Shown piece after piece: positions 37,586 to 46,228 of a DNA stretch of 64,000 nucleotides; the first letter of the stretch is position 1; every line of letters starts with the position of its first letter. The DNA is from Rathayibacter sp. VKM Ac-2879 (lineage in GTDB: Bacteria; Actinomycetota; Actinomycetes; Actinomycetales; Microbacteriaceae), in NCBI RefSeq assembly GCF_015351245.1, contig NZ_JADKSO010000002.1, positions 620,001 to 684,000 on the forward strand, in the 5' to 3' direction. Both the position numbers and the translations under genes were made by a program. The notes beneath the pieces are model-generated. The model did not search any database and was not told where the DNA came from. It worked only from the letters and a program-made list of their open reading frames with translations.

Positions 37586-37602
37586 GGGCGTCCCTCCCGG
37601 TC

Positions 37603-37634
37603 GGTGAGCCGGGAGAACGCCGGCGTCGCTCACC
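37603..37634 (-). terminator. possible hairpin between GNAT and folP2-like genes
   Basis: GGTGAGC (37603-37609) and GCTCACC (37628-37634) form a 7-bp stem with an 18-base loop immediately after the GNAT stop. Confidence 0.35.
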
Positions 37635-38210
37635 CTAGACGAGCGGGGCGGGAGGCGGCTGGAGCGGCCCGCCCTCGAGGAGCACCTGGAAGAGCACGTG
37701 ATCCTGCCACTCACCCGCGATCCGCAGGTAGCGGCGGGCGACGCCGATTCGCTCGAAGCCGTTGCGGACGAGCACCGTCTGCGAGCCGACGTTGTGCAGG
37801 AGCGTGCCCGCCTGCACTCGGTGCAGGCGCACCTCGTCGCGAGCGAGCCGGAGCGTCTCGTGGACGGCTCGTGTCATCAGTCCCCTGCCTTGCAGCCGAC
37901 TGTCGAGCCAGTACCCCAGGTCGGCGCTGTCGAAGACGCCGCGCACGATGTTGCCGAGGGTGATTCTCCCGACGATCGCTCCCTCGCTCTCGAGAACGAG
38001 CGGCAGGTGGACTCCGGAGCGCCACTCGGCGAGCATGTCGGCGACCGCCTCCGACTGCCCGTCCGCCTCGAAGAAGCGGGTCGAGCGCAGCGGTTCCCAC
38101 GGCGCGAGGTGGCCGCGGTTGCGTCGGTAGGCGGAGGCGAGCGCGGGGCCGTCCTCGCGAGTGAGGAGACGCAGGGTGGTGCTCGTGTCGAGGAGGATCG
38201 GCGCGGTCAC
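37635..38210 (-). CDS. GNAT-family acetyltransferase, RimJ-like
   Basis: The 191-residue protein matches the RimJ/RimL type: LRLLTREDGPALASAYRRNR, VGRITLGNIVRGVFDSADLG near 82, YWLDSRLQGRGLMTRAVHET near 101 (CoA loop) and VGSQTVLVRNGFERIGVARR near 142. Such proteins acetylate ribosomal protein N termini or small molecules; the acceptor is unknown. It starts at a GTG (38210). Confidence 0.87.
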   Translation of the reverse strand: MTAPILLDTSTTLRLLTREDGPALASAYRRNRGHLAPWEPLRSTRFFEADGQSEAVADMLAEWRSGVHLPLVLESEGAIVGRITLGNIVRGVFDSADLGYWLDSRLQGRGLMTRAVHETLRLARDEVRLHRVQAGTLLHNVGSQTVLVRNGFERIGVARRYLRIAGEWQDHVLFQVLLEGGPLQPPPAPLV

Positions 38211-38251
38211 CTTGTGAGGATAACGCCGGCCAGTGCGCGGCTGGGGTCCCC

Positions 38252-38287
38252 TGGGCCTACGAGAAAGACTGGCCCTACGAGAAAGAC
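38252..38287 (+). repeat. 18-bp tandem duplication
   Basis: CCTACGAGAAAGAC occurs at 38256-38269 and 38274-38287 with an 18-bp period. It borders the terminator of the tRNA cluster and duplicates its T-rich exit tract on the minus strand. Confidence 0.6.
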
Positions 38288-38310
38288 CCCCGGTTGGAGC
38301 CGGGGGTCTT
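38283..38310 (-). terminator. terminator of the minus-strand tRNA cluster
   Basis: AAGACCCCCGG and CCGGGGGTCTT form an 11-bp stem around a six-base loop, followed on the minus strand by TTTCTC. It lies three bases past the tRNA-Val CCA end. Confidence 0.8.
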
Positions 38311-38312
38311 CA

Positions 38313-38387
38313 TGGTGGGCGATACTGGGATCGAACCAGTGACCTCTTCCGTGTCAGGGAAGCGCGCTACCGCTGCGCCAATCGCCC
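38313..38387 (-). tRNA. tRNA-Val(GAC), CCA encoded
   Basis: The 75-nt cloverleaf starts GGGCGATTGGCGCAGC and ends ATCGCCCACCA. The anticodon stem is CTTCC/GGAAG with loop CTGACAC (anticodon GAC). The T arm GGTTCGATCC is present. Confidence 0.95.
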
Positions 38388-38426
38388 GCTGCTCCGTAAA
38401 GGAGCGCCTCGTTCGGTGAACGATCG

Positions 38427-38497
38427 AGGTGGATACGGGATTCGAACCCGTGTATACGGCTTTGCAGGCCGCTGCCTCGCCTCTCGGCCAATCCACC
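38427..38497 (-). tRNA. tRNA-Cys(GCA)
   Basis: 71 nt, with acceptor GGTGGAT/ATCCACC, anticodon loop CTGCAAA (anticodon GCA), T arm GGGTTCGAATCCC and discriminator U, as expected for cysteine. The CCA is not encoded. Confidence 0.94.
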
Positions 38498-38592
38498 GTG
38501 TACGGGATTCGGTGTCGGCGGCCCGAAGGCCGACCAGGTGGGAGGTATCCGAGGATACGTCCCGATGACGACGGTCCGAGAACCGGCGTTCG

Positions 38593-38664
38593 AGCGGATG
38601 ACGAGATTCGAACTCGCGACCCTCACCTTGGCAAGGTGATGCGCTACCGCTGCGCCACATCCGC
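38593..38664 (-). tRNA. tRNA-Gly(GCC)
   Basis: 72 nt, with acceptor GCGGATG/CATCCGC, anticodon loop TTGCCAA (GCC), T arm GAGTTCGAATCTC and discriminator U. The CCA is not encoded. It is the first gene of the minus-strand tRNA cluster. Confidence 0.94.
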
Positions 38665-38728
38665 ATGTAGGTCGTGCTGGTCTTGCTGTCTCGCCTCGGC
38701 GCTTTCGCTCCCCGGCTCGACCTAGAAG

Positions 38729-38758
38729 ACTGTATCCGACGGCCGTACGAGATTCCAA
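38729..38758 (-). promoter_or_regulatory. promoter of the Gly-Cys-Val tRNA cluster
   Basis: On the minus strand TTGGAA (38758-38753), an 18-base spacer and TACAGT (38734-38729) lie about 65 bases upstream of tRNA-Gly. Confidence 0.55.
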
Positions 38759-38885
38759 ATCGAGCGGAGGCGGATGTCGTCACCGAACGCTCGTCCCCCG
38801 CCCTTCCGCGCGGCGCAGACTCCTCCCCTGCCGTTCACCCGGGCGTGGCGCGCACGAATGGTCGGTGCGCACCCCGAGCATCCGC

Positions 38886-38891
38886 TACGAT
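38886..38891 (+). promoter_or_regulatory. -10 of the forward tRNA-Val gene
   Basis: TACGAT lies 44 bases before the mature 5' end of tRNA-Val(CAC). I see no clear -35. The rest of 38665-38935 shows no feature beyond the two divergent promoters. Confidence 0.45.
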
Positions 38892-38935
38892 CGTCTCTCG
38901 GGTCGTCCCGAACGTCCCCCCTGGAGCATCAGCCC

Positions 38936-39011
38936 GGGCGATTGGCGCAGTTGGTAGCGCGCTTCCTTCACACGGAAGAGGTCATCGGTTCGAGTCCGGT
39001 ATCGCCCACCA
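38936..39011 (+). tRNA. tRNA-Val(CAC), CCA encoded
   Basis: The 76-nt cloverleaf starts GGGCGATTGGCGCAGTT and ends ATCGCCCACCA. The anticodon stem CTTCC/GGAAG has loop TTCACAC (CAC). It is nearly identical to tRNA-Val(GAC) 550 bp away in inverted orientation. Confidence 0.95.
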
Positions 39012-39106
39012 GTACCCGAGACATGCCAGTACCCGAGAGGTGCGGCACCTCGCGGCCTCAGCCGGTCGGAGGAACGCCTGCCCCACGTGGCCGGCGGGGC
39101 CGCGTC

Positions 39107-40471
<1,365 letters not shown>

Positions 40472-40580
40472 GGGTCACTCCATGCGGTCGCGGGCGGTTC
40501 GCGTCGATCCTTCCACGCGCACGCCCAGCTCGCGGGCGGCAGGATGACCCCATGACGGAGACGAGCACGGTGACGACACT

Positions 40581-41042
40581 ATGGCGGTGACGAGCGCGGG
40601 AATCCTGTTGCACCGGGAGGTCGACGGGCGGCTCCATGTGTTCCTCGGGCGGATGGGTGGTCCGCTGTGGACTCGGCGTCCGCGCGCGTGGTCGATCCCG
40701 AAAGGCATGTACGGGCCGGAGGAGACACCGTTCGACGCCGCGAGGCGGGAGTTCGAGGAGGAGATCGGCGTTCCGGCTCCCGACGTCGACTACACCCCGC
40801 TCGGCGCGTTCCGGCAGAACTCGCGCAAGATCGTGACCGTGTTCGCGGGCCCCGGCGACGATCAGACGCGATTTGTCTCGAGCAATGCTTTCGAGCTCGA
40901 ATGGCCTCGCGGTTCAGGCGTCATGCATTCCTACTCCGAGATCGAGACGGCCAGCTGGATTCCCCTCGAGGAGGCACGCGAGCTGCTGGTCGCCGGGCAG
41001 GTCCCCGCGCTCGACGCCTTGGCCGCGCTGCTCGCCTCCTAG
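40581..41042 (+). CDS. NUDIX hydrolase
   Basis: The 153-residue protein starts MAVTSAGILLHREVDGRL and contains a NUDIX box, GMYGPEETPFDAARREFEEE with the following IG, at about 42-64, which carries the metal-binding glutamates. Members hydrolyse nucleoside-diphosphate-linked compounds; the substrate is not known. Its TAG stop lies inside the CCTAGG duplication that bounds the downstream IS481-type cassette. Confidence 0.9.
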   Translation: MAVTSAGILLHREVDGRLHVFLGRMGGPLWTRRPRAWSIPKGMYGPEETPFDAARREFEEEIGVPAPDVDYTPLGAFRQNSRKIVTVFAGPGDDQTRFVSSNAFELEWPRGSGVMHSYSEIETASWIPLEEARELLVAGQVPALDALAALLAS

Positions 41043-41043
41043 G
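41038..41043 (+). repeat. target duplication CCTAGG, left copy
   Basis: Six-base direct repeat identical to 43194-43199, of NCTAGN type. It contains the NUDIX TAG stop. Confidence 0.8.
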
Positions 41044-41887
41044 TGTACTGACCGGGGACGTTGATCAATCGCGAGAAAGGCGGCCGGTTTCCGCAAGCTG
41101 AATGCGGGCGGTGGTGGTTGTAGTAATGCAGTCACTCGCCCCGTTCTCCGCGGCACTGAGCCTCGGAGGTGTAGCAACGGGGGTATGCCCAGCCGTCCCC
41201 CAGGGTGCGGTGAAACCGTTCGATCTTGCCGTCGGTCTGAGGTCGGTAGGGGCGGGTGCGCTTGTGTGTGATGCTGAGCTCCGCGCAGGTGTCTCGCCAA
41301 AGATGTGCCGTTGTCGGAGAGGACACGCTCGACGGTGACGCCGCGCTGGTTGAACCACTCGACAGCTCTGACGAGGACGGCGGTGACGCCGGTCTCGTTG
41401 TCGTGTATCTCGGCGTAGGCGACGCGTGAGTGGTCGTCGATCACCGTATGAACGTGGGCCTTGCCCATGAGTGGGCTGCTGTATTTGTTACGAGGCTTGT
41501 CCGGTGTTGCCGCGCGGTTCCTCTCGCCCTGTGGTCGGTCGACGTGCGACAGGCGGTTCAGGTGGACGGTGGTGAGGATGCGATGAGCTGTCGACGGCGC
41601 GATGCCCAGTCGGTAGGCGAGCTGCACGGACCCTCGCGCAATCGGAGGCGCAGAGTGATGCAACGCCATGTGGTCTTCGCATCGGTTTTGTTCGGTGAGC
41701 GGTGAGGTCGCGAGGAGCGGTCCTGCATCGACTCGCTATTCCGGTAGCGGCCGGCCCAACATTTGACCGTGGGCCAAGAGACCTGGAAGCGGGCGGCGAC
41801 CTCGCTGATCGGCCAGGTCTCGTCAACGACGAGTCGGGCGACTTTTAGTCGGCGGTGCGGGGTGAGTGCGGCGTCGGAGTGGGACAC
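41044..41887 (-). pseudogene. IS481-family transposase relic with deletion and frameshifts
   Basis: The relic starts with SDAALTPHRRLKVARLVVDE and RYRNSESMQDRSSRPHRSPN (helix-turn-helix, from 41887). It shifts frame near 41670, giving AYRLGIAPSTAHRILTTVHL and TPDKPRNKYSSPLMGKAHVH, then VTVERVLSDNGT. It shifts again near 41330 to HKRTRPYRPQTDGKIERFHR and once more to the tail SRLINVPGQYT. About 40 residues that normally include the first catalytic aspartate are missing between LSHVDRPQGER and NRAATPDK. The second Asp (LSDNG) and the Glu (GKIERF) survive. The TAG stop is in the target repeat. Confidence 0.85.
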
Positions 41888-41928
41888 AGGGGCTCTATTT
41901 CTTCAGTTCTCGGGAACGGCAACGGGTG

Positions 41929-42597
41929 TCAGATGTGCGCGCGGTCTGGCACTTCAAGGGCAAGGAGGAGCGCGACGATGCCGAGTAAAACTCCCGTGGT
42001 GCGCCGCTGCCAGATCGCCCATTGGGGGCGAGGGGCGAGGAAGCTGGCGAGAGACCCCGCAGCGACCACGATGAGCGCATTCACGGTAAGGCTGACGACG
42101 ATCTGAAGCAGTCCGAGCGTGACGCCCTGCACGATGGGGTGACCGCGCTGAGGATCGATGAAGTGCGGGATGACGGTCAGGTACATGATCGCGACTTTTG
42201 GGTTGAGCAGGTTGGTGACCAGCCCCATCCGGAAGAGACGACTGGTGCTATCACGGGGCAGGTCACGGATCTCGAAGACACCTCGCCCGTCGGGACGCAG
42301 CGCTTGCCAGGCCAAATAGGCAAGGTAGGCGACGCCTGCAGTCTTGAGCCCAATAAACAGCCACGGAACGGCCACGAATACAACAGCCAGGCCGAGGTTG
42401 GCCATCAGCATGTACACAACGAATCCCAAACCCGTCCCCGCCAAGGAGACCAGGCCGGCACGGCGACCTTGACTAATACTGCGTGACGCGAGGTAGATCA
42501 TGTTCGGACCCGGGGTGAGAACCATCGTCAAGGCGGTGAGAATCATGGCGACGGCTGCCATCGCCGAGATGGGTGGAATCAAGGAGGTAGGAGGCAC
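41929..42597 (-). CDS. LysE-family amino acid exporter
   Basis: The 222-residue protein (from GTG at 42597) has six predicted spans and the LysE/RhtB signature ALTMVLTPGPNMIYLASRS near 21-40, followed by GTGLGFVVYMLMANLGLAV near 54. The C-terminal spans include PKVAIMYLTVIPHFI near 135. LysE members export basic or small neutral amino acids or homoserine lactones; the substrate is unknown. The 25-bp gap to the divergent CGNR gene must contain both promoters. Upstream GGGAG is very close to the GTG, so the start is somewhat uncertain. The gene is in cassette 2. Confidence 0.85.
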   Translation of the reverse strand: MPPTSLIPPISAMAAVAMILTALTMVLTPGPNMIYLASRSISQGRRAGLVSLAGTGLGFVVYMLMANLGLAVVFVAVPWLFIGLKTAGVAYLAYLAWQALRPDGRGVFEIRDLPRDSTSRLFRMGLVTNLLNPKVAIMYLTVIPHFIDPQRGHPIVQGVTLGLLQIVVSLTVNALIVVAAGSLASFLAPRPQWAIWQRRTTGVLLGIVALLLALEVPDRAHI

Positions 42598-42612
42598 GCT
42601 CCCACCATGATG

Positions 42613-42618
42613 TAATAC
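42613..42618 (+). promoter_or_regulatory. -10 of leaderless CGNR transcript
   Basis: TAATAC ends four bases before the ATG at 42623. The gap to the LysE start is only 25 bp, so the CGNR mRNA probably lacks a leader. Confidence 0.45.
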
Positions 42619-42622
42619 CTTT

Positions 42623-43147
42623 ATGCATCTCAACCCTTACGGGGAGTACGCGGTCCTCCTCGCACAGTCACTCGCGAACGACTGGCCCGGCGACCGGACA
42701 CGGGTCATCGAACGAACTCGAGAATTTGGCATGACGATGCCCTTCCCTGAACGGCCGGACGATTACACCCGCTGCCGTGTGGTGCTGGACGGCTGGTTGA
42801 CAGTCGTCGACGCTGCGACGCCGGAGGATCGGGCGGCCATTCTTAACGAGCACATGGCCAGCGCTTCGGCCTACCCGCGCTTGACCGACCACAACGGCGA
42901 GGGTTGGCACCTGCACTACCGCGACGTCGATAACGACCTTCAGCGCGTCCTGCGAGCTGTCTTCATGGTCGGCACCGCTCTTCACTTGACCACTCGAGGC
43001 ATGTCGCGCCTCGGGCGTTGCGCCGCGGAGCCGTGCACGAACGTCGTCGTAGACGTGTCCCGCAATGGCACCCAGCGGTACTGCTCACCTCGGTGCGGCA
43101 GCAGGGATGCCGTTAGGCGCCACCGAGCCCGACTGCAACGCTCCTGA
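42623..43147 (+). CDS. CGNR zinc-finger protein (ABATE type)
   Basis: The 174-residue protein has an all-helical N-terminal region (MHLNPYGEYAVLLAQSLAND) like ABATE domains and a C-terminal CGNR zinc finger: RCAAEPCTNVVVDVS, then TQRYCSPRCGSRDAVRRHRA, with four cysteines. The family is thought to be transcriptional regulators. Here the usual CGNR reads CGSR. Divergent arrangement with the exporter over 25 bp suggests that it controls LysE (inference). It carries lower-GC codons than the host genes, consistent with horizontal acquisition. Confidence 0.85.
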   Translation: MHLNPYGEYAVLLAQSLANDWPGDRTRVIERTREFGMTMPFPERPDDYTRCRVVLDGWLTVVDAATPEDRAAILNEHMASASAYPRLTDHNGEGWHLHYRDVDNDLQRVLRAVFMVGTALHLTTRGMSRLGRCAAEPCTNVVVDVSRNGTQRYCSPRCGSRDAVRRHRARLQRS

Positions 43148-43152
43148 TCTGG

Positions 43153-43189
43153 CTGACCGGTCCCCTTTCTAACTAACGTGTCCGGTCAG
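43153..43189 (+). terminator. hairpin formed from the cassette 2 right end
   Basis: CTGACCGG (43153-43160) and CCGGTCAG (43182-43189) give an 8-bp stem with a 21-base loop just after the CGNR stop. The right arm is the core of the terminal inverted repeat, so the end doubles as a possible terminator. Confidence 0.45.
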
Positions 43190-43193
43190 CACA

Positions 43194-43199
43194 CCTAGG
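43194..43199 (+). repeat. target duplication CCTAGG, right copy
   Basis: Second copy of the 6-bp repeat at 41038-41043, 12 bp from the stop of the convergent PAP2/kinase gene. Confidence 0.8.
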
Positions 43200-43211
43200 G
43201 GAGGCACGTCG

Positions 43212-44795
43212 TCAGTCCGCCGAGGCGTAGACGCGCAGGCCTCGCGGCACGATCCGCACCGTGGCCTCGTCGAATCCACCGTTCCCCTCGCGCGCGTCCG
43301 GGTCGAACCGTTCGGTCTCGCCGTCGTGCGCCCATTCGGGATCCGCTCCGCGGGCGCGGCGCGTGCCCACCGTCATCTCGGGGGTCGAGAACGCCTCGAC
43401 GACAGGTGTCCGCCACCCTGGCACGCGACGAAGGAGCGGAGTCGCGGTGCGGCCGAGGACGAGCGCGAACGCCCCGCGAGTGCGCGGTGTCCTGCCGGAG
43501 TGCAGGATCCGCACGTCGAGGCGTCCGTCGTCGAGGCGACGGCGCGCGAGCGGAGTCGCGGTCTCAGGGTGACCGCGGTTCACCCCCACGAAGTACGACC
43601 AGACACGATCGGTCCGTCCCTCGCGGCGCAGCTCGAACGGGTCGGTCCGACGCACGACCGTCAGGGCGGCGATCACCGCCGCCAACGGCTTGCCGATCCG
43701 TTTCTCGCGCTTCTCGCGCGCCGCGACGAACTCGGGGTACACACCGATCGACACCGTGTTGAGCACGGTGATCGGCTCGCCTCCCACCGTGACGACCTCG
43801 GCGACGTCCACATCCCGACGCTCGCCGACCGACGCTGCGTGGAGTGCGTCCTCGACGGTGAGCAGCCCGAGCGCCTTGGCGAAGTGGTTCATCGTTCCTC
43901 CCGGCAGAACGAGAAGGGTCATCCCCTCCGCGCGTGCGAGCGCCGCGCCGACCGCCACGGTGCCGTCGCCGCCGTAGACGCCCAGCACCGTCGACGTGCT
44001 GGAGCGCGAGCGGACGACCTCGGCCAGCTCCTCCCCTTCGGCGAGGCGGTGAACGTGCGCCCGGGGATACCGGGCGCGCAGGAGCGGCTCCGGGTCGGGC
44101 CGGTGCGAGTCACGCCCCGCGTGGGGATTGAGCACGACGAGCAGCTCCGAGCCGTCGCCGAGCGGACGGCGATCCACAGGCGGTAGAGCAGCTCGCTCGG
44201 AGACGGGGATGCGCCGGGGATGCGCCGGCAGCGCGACCCGCCCGACCACGGCGACAGCCGCTCCGAGCGCGGCGCCACCGACGACGTCCGAGAGCCAGTG
44301 CACGCCCGTGTGCAGCCGCGAGAAGGCGACCGCGGCGGCAAGAGGCGCGAGGGCTGCGCCGGCGCGAGGCGACTCGAGTGCCACTCCGGTCGCGAAGGCG
44401 GCGGCGCTCGCCGCGTGACCGGAGGGGAAGGAGGGCGAGGTGGGGAGGTGGGCGAGACGGCGACCGATGGGCACGTCGACGACGAGCGGACGAACTCCTC
44501 CGAACAGCTGCTTCCCCACGAGGTTCGCCGCCGCGCTGGCGATGGCGAGGGACGCCGTGCCCCGCACCGCCTCCCGCGGACGCCCCGCGAGGACCAGCAG
44601 GACACCGAGCCCCATCCAGAGCACACCGTGGTCGGCGGCCCGCGACAGCGAGACGAGCGCGCCGTCGACGAGCGTGGAGGGGTGTCGCGCGTTCAGCCTC
44701 CGCGCCACCCGGGCATCGGCGCGGCGCACGACCCGGGGAACCACGAAGAAGCGGCGGAGCAGAACGATCGGGGGTCGGTTTCCGCGCAGCAGCAT
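43212..44795 (-). CDS. PAP2 phosphatase-diacylglycerol kinase fusion protein
   Basis: The 527-residue protein joins two lipid enzymes. The N-terminal PAP2 domain has multiple membrane spans and all three signatures: KQLFGGVRP near 99 (KX6RP), PSGHAA near 125 and SRLHTGVHWLSD near 155. The C-terminal diacylglycerol kinase catalytic domain begins ELLVVLNPHAGRD near 218 and has GVYGGDGTVAVG near 272 and LLVLPGGTMNHFAKALGL near 297. It may both dephosphorylate and phosphorylate lipid or undecaprenyl substrates. The ATG at 44795 removes a 46-codon antisense extension. Confidence 0.88.
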   Translation of the reverse strand: MLLRGNRPPIVLLRRFFVVPRVVRRADARVARRLNARHPSTLVDGALVSLSRAADHGVLWMGLGVLLVLAGRPREAVRGTASLAIASAAANLVGKQLFGGVRPLVVDVPIGRRLAHLPTSPSFPSGHAASAAAFATGVALESPRAGAALAPLAAAVAFSRLHTGVHWLSDVVGGAALGAAVAVVGRVALPAHPRRIPVSERAALPPVDRRPLGDGSELLVVLNPHAGRDSHRPDPEPLLRARYPRAHVHRLAEGEELAEVVRSRSSTSTVLGVYGGDGTVAVGAALARAEGMTLLVLPGGTMNHFAKALGLLTVEDALHAASVGERRDVDVAEVVTVGGEPITVLNTVSIGVYPEFVAAREKREKRIGKPLAAVIAALTVVRRTDPFELRREGRTDRVWSYFVGVNRGHPETATPLARRRLDDGRLDVRILHSGRTPRTRGAFALVLGRTATPLLRRVPGWRTPVVEAFSTPEMTVGTRRARGADPEWAHDGETERFDPDAREGNGGFDEATVRIVPRGLRVYASAD

Positions 44796-44838
44796 GCACC
44801 CCAGCGTAGGAGGCGGCACCTGGGACGGGTGCGCCGCT

Positions 44839-45516
44839 CTAGACCTCGCCGAACCCCGACTCGACCAGCTTGGCGAGGCGCTCGACCGCCTCCTCGGCCT
44901 GCGGGCCCGTCGCCGACAGGACGACGTCATCACCGCGATCCAGCCCCAGGGACATCACTCCGAGGAGACTGGTCGCGTCCTTGCCATTCGCATCGATCCG
45001 TGCGTCGAAGGTCGTCGCGAGAGTGACGAAGTCGGCCGCAGGCCGGGCATGCAGCCCGTTCGGATTCACGAGGGTCGCCGTGCGCCGAACGGCCGGTCCG
45101 CGGACGGGCGCCGACACGTCCTGGGCCTTTGCGGAGGCGCCGCGCGCCGATTCGGCAGCGGACACCACCTCGTCGAGCCCCGCTCCCGTCCCGGCCGTCA
45201 CCGCCGCGGCGACCGCGCCCTCGACGAGGGGGGCGTCGACGAGGCGCACGCGCTCGCGCGCCGCCTCCTCGAGGAACTCGATCGCCGTCTCGGCTGTCAT
45301 GATCGCGGAGCCGAGATCGCAGAGGACGACGACGCCCTCGCCCGAGTCGGCCTCCGCCAACGCCGCGCTGATGCGGTCGAAGCTCGTGCCGATCCCCCCG
45401 TCGTCCGTTCCTCCCGCCGCCACCAGAGTGACCGAGGCGGCCATCTGTTCGGCCAGTTCGACGAGTCCCTCCGCGAGCCGCGCGCTGTGCGAGACGAAGA
45501 CGAGCCCGACGCTCAC
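44839..45516 (-). CDS. dhaM: dihydroxyacetone kinase phosphotransfer subunit DhaM with HPr domain
   Basis: DhaM relays phosphate from the PTS to the DhaL-bound nucleotide. The GTG at 45516 overlaps the dhaL stop. The 225-residue protein has the EIIA-Man-like domain (VGLVFVSHSARLAEGLVELA, phosphorylated His near 10) and a C-terminal HPr domain with TLVNPNGLHARPAADFVTLA near 150, the phosphorylated His lying in GLHARP. No PTS EI domain is fused. The linker is Ala-rich (SAAESARGASAKAQDVSAP). Confidence 0.92.
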   Translation of the reverse strand: MSVGLVFVSHSARLAEGLVELAEQMAASVTLVAAGGTDDGGIGTSFDRISAALAEADSGEGVVVLCDLGSAIMTAETAIEFLEEAARERVRLVDAPLVEGAVAAAVTAGTGAGLDEVVSAAESARGASAKAQDVSAPVRGPAVRRTATLVNPNGLHARPAADFVTLATTFDARIDANGKDATSLLGVMSLGLDRGDDVVLSATGPQAEEAVERLAKLVESGFGEV

Positions 45517-46160
45517 GCGCCCGCCTCGGTCGCCGCGCGGAGCATCAACACGGTCGAGACGCTCCCGGGATCGCGGTGTCCGATCGCCCGTTCCCCGAGG
45601 TAGCTGGCCCGTCCTTTCCGAGCGACGAGGGGATCCGTCGACGCCGCTCCAGACTGGGCCGCCTCGGCCGCAGCCTCGAGGACCTCGCGCGGCGACGCTC
45701 CGCGCTCGGCGGCGGAGGCAGCGGCCTCGACCGCGGGGCTCCACGCGTCGACCATGGTCTTGTCGCCGACCTCGGCCTTTCCTCTCAGGACGATGCCGTC
45801 GCGAGCGGCCGTCAGGAGCGCCACCACGTCCTCGCTCGCGAGCGACTCCCTGCCCGCGATCGCCGCCGACGCCCTGAGGAAGGCGGTGCCGAACAGCGGC
45901 CCGGAGGCTCCGCCGACCGTCGAGATGAGGGTCGTCGCGACCATCTTCAGAACGTCGGACGGGGCGCCCGCCGGTGCCCCGTCGAGCGTGGCGAGGACCG
46001 CCTGGAACCCCCGGTCCATGTTCTCGCCGTGGTCGCCGTCTCCGATCGCCCGGTCGAGAGTGATGAGCTCGACCCGGTGCTCGGAGAAGGCCGCGGCAGC
46101 CGCGCGGATCCACGCGGCCGCCCATTCGCCGTCGAGCGTCTGCTCCCGTGCGTCCTGCAT
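45513..46160 (-). CDS. dhaL: dihydroxyacetone kinase ADP-binding subunit DhaL
   Basis: DhaL carries ADP/ATP permanently bound and receives phosphate from DhaM. The ATG at 46160 has AGGAGAGGA upstream, giving 215 residues. The metal-binding DRAIGDGDHGENMDRGFQAV near 37 and VGDKTMVDAWSPAVEAA near 128 are as expected, as is GGASGPLFGTAFL near 78. It is coupled with dhaM. Confidence 0.93.
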   Translation of the reverse strand: MQDAREQTLDGEWAAAWIRAAAAAFSEHRVELITLDRAIGDGDHGENMDRGFQAVLATLDGAPAGAPSDVLKMVATTLISTVGGASGPLFGTAFLRASAAIAGRESLASEDVVALLTAARDGIVLRGKAEVGDKTMVDAWSPAVEAAASAAERGASPREVLEAAAEAAQSGAASTDPLVARKGRASYLGERAIGHRDPGSVSTVLMLRAATEAGA

Positions 46161-46228
46161 GATCGTCCTCTCCTGTCCGGCCGCTCGCGCCACCGTGGTC
46201 TGCGTCGTCCTGTCGCCGTCCGAGGCGA

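Larger units (their letters stand above)
41044..43193 (-). mobile_element. IS481-family-derived cassette 2 (LysE + CGNR passengers)
   Basis: This 2150-bp unit is flanked by the 6-bp direct repeat CCTAGG. Its outer 25 bases (41044-41068 and 43169-43193) form an imperfect inverted repeat with 18 of 25 matches by hand count; both start TGT and share CTGACCGG and ACGTT. The transposase relic lies at the left end, reading leftwards. The passenger pair (LysE exporter, CGNR regulator) lies between the transposase 5' end and the right terminus, the same arrangement as in cassette 1. Since the transposase is dead, transposition would need a related enzyme elsewhere. Confidence 0.8.

Noticed and set aside
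39032-39051. GAGGTGC-G-GCACCTC inverted repeat after forward tRNA-Val
   Set aside because: A single-base loop makes a stable hairpin terminator unlikely, though it might extend differently.
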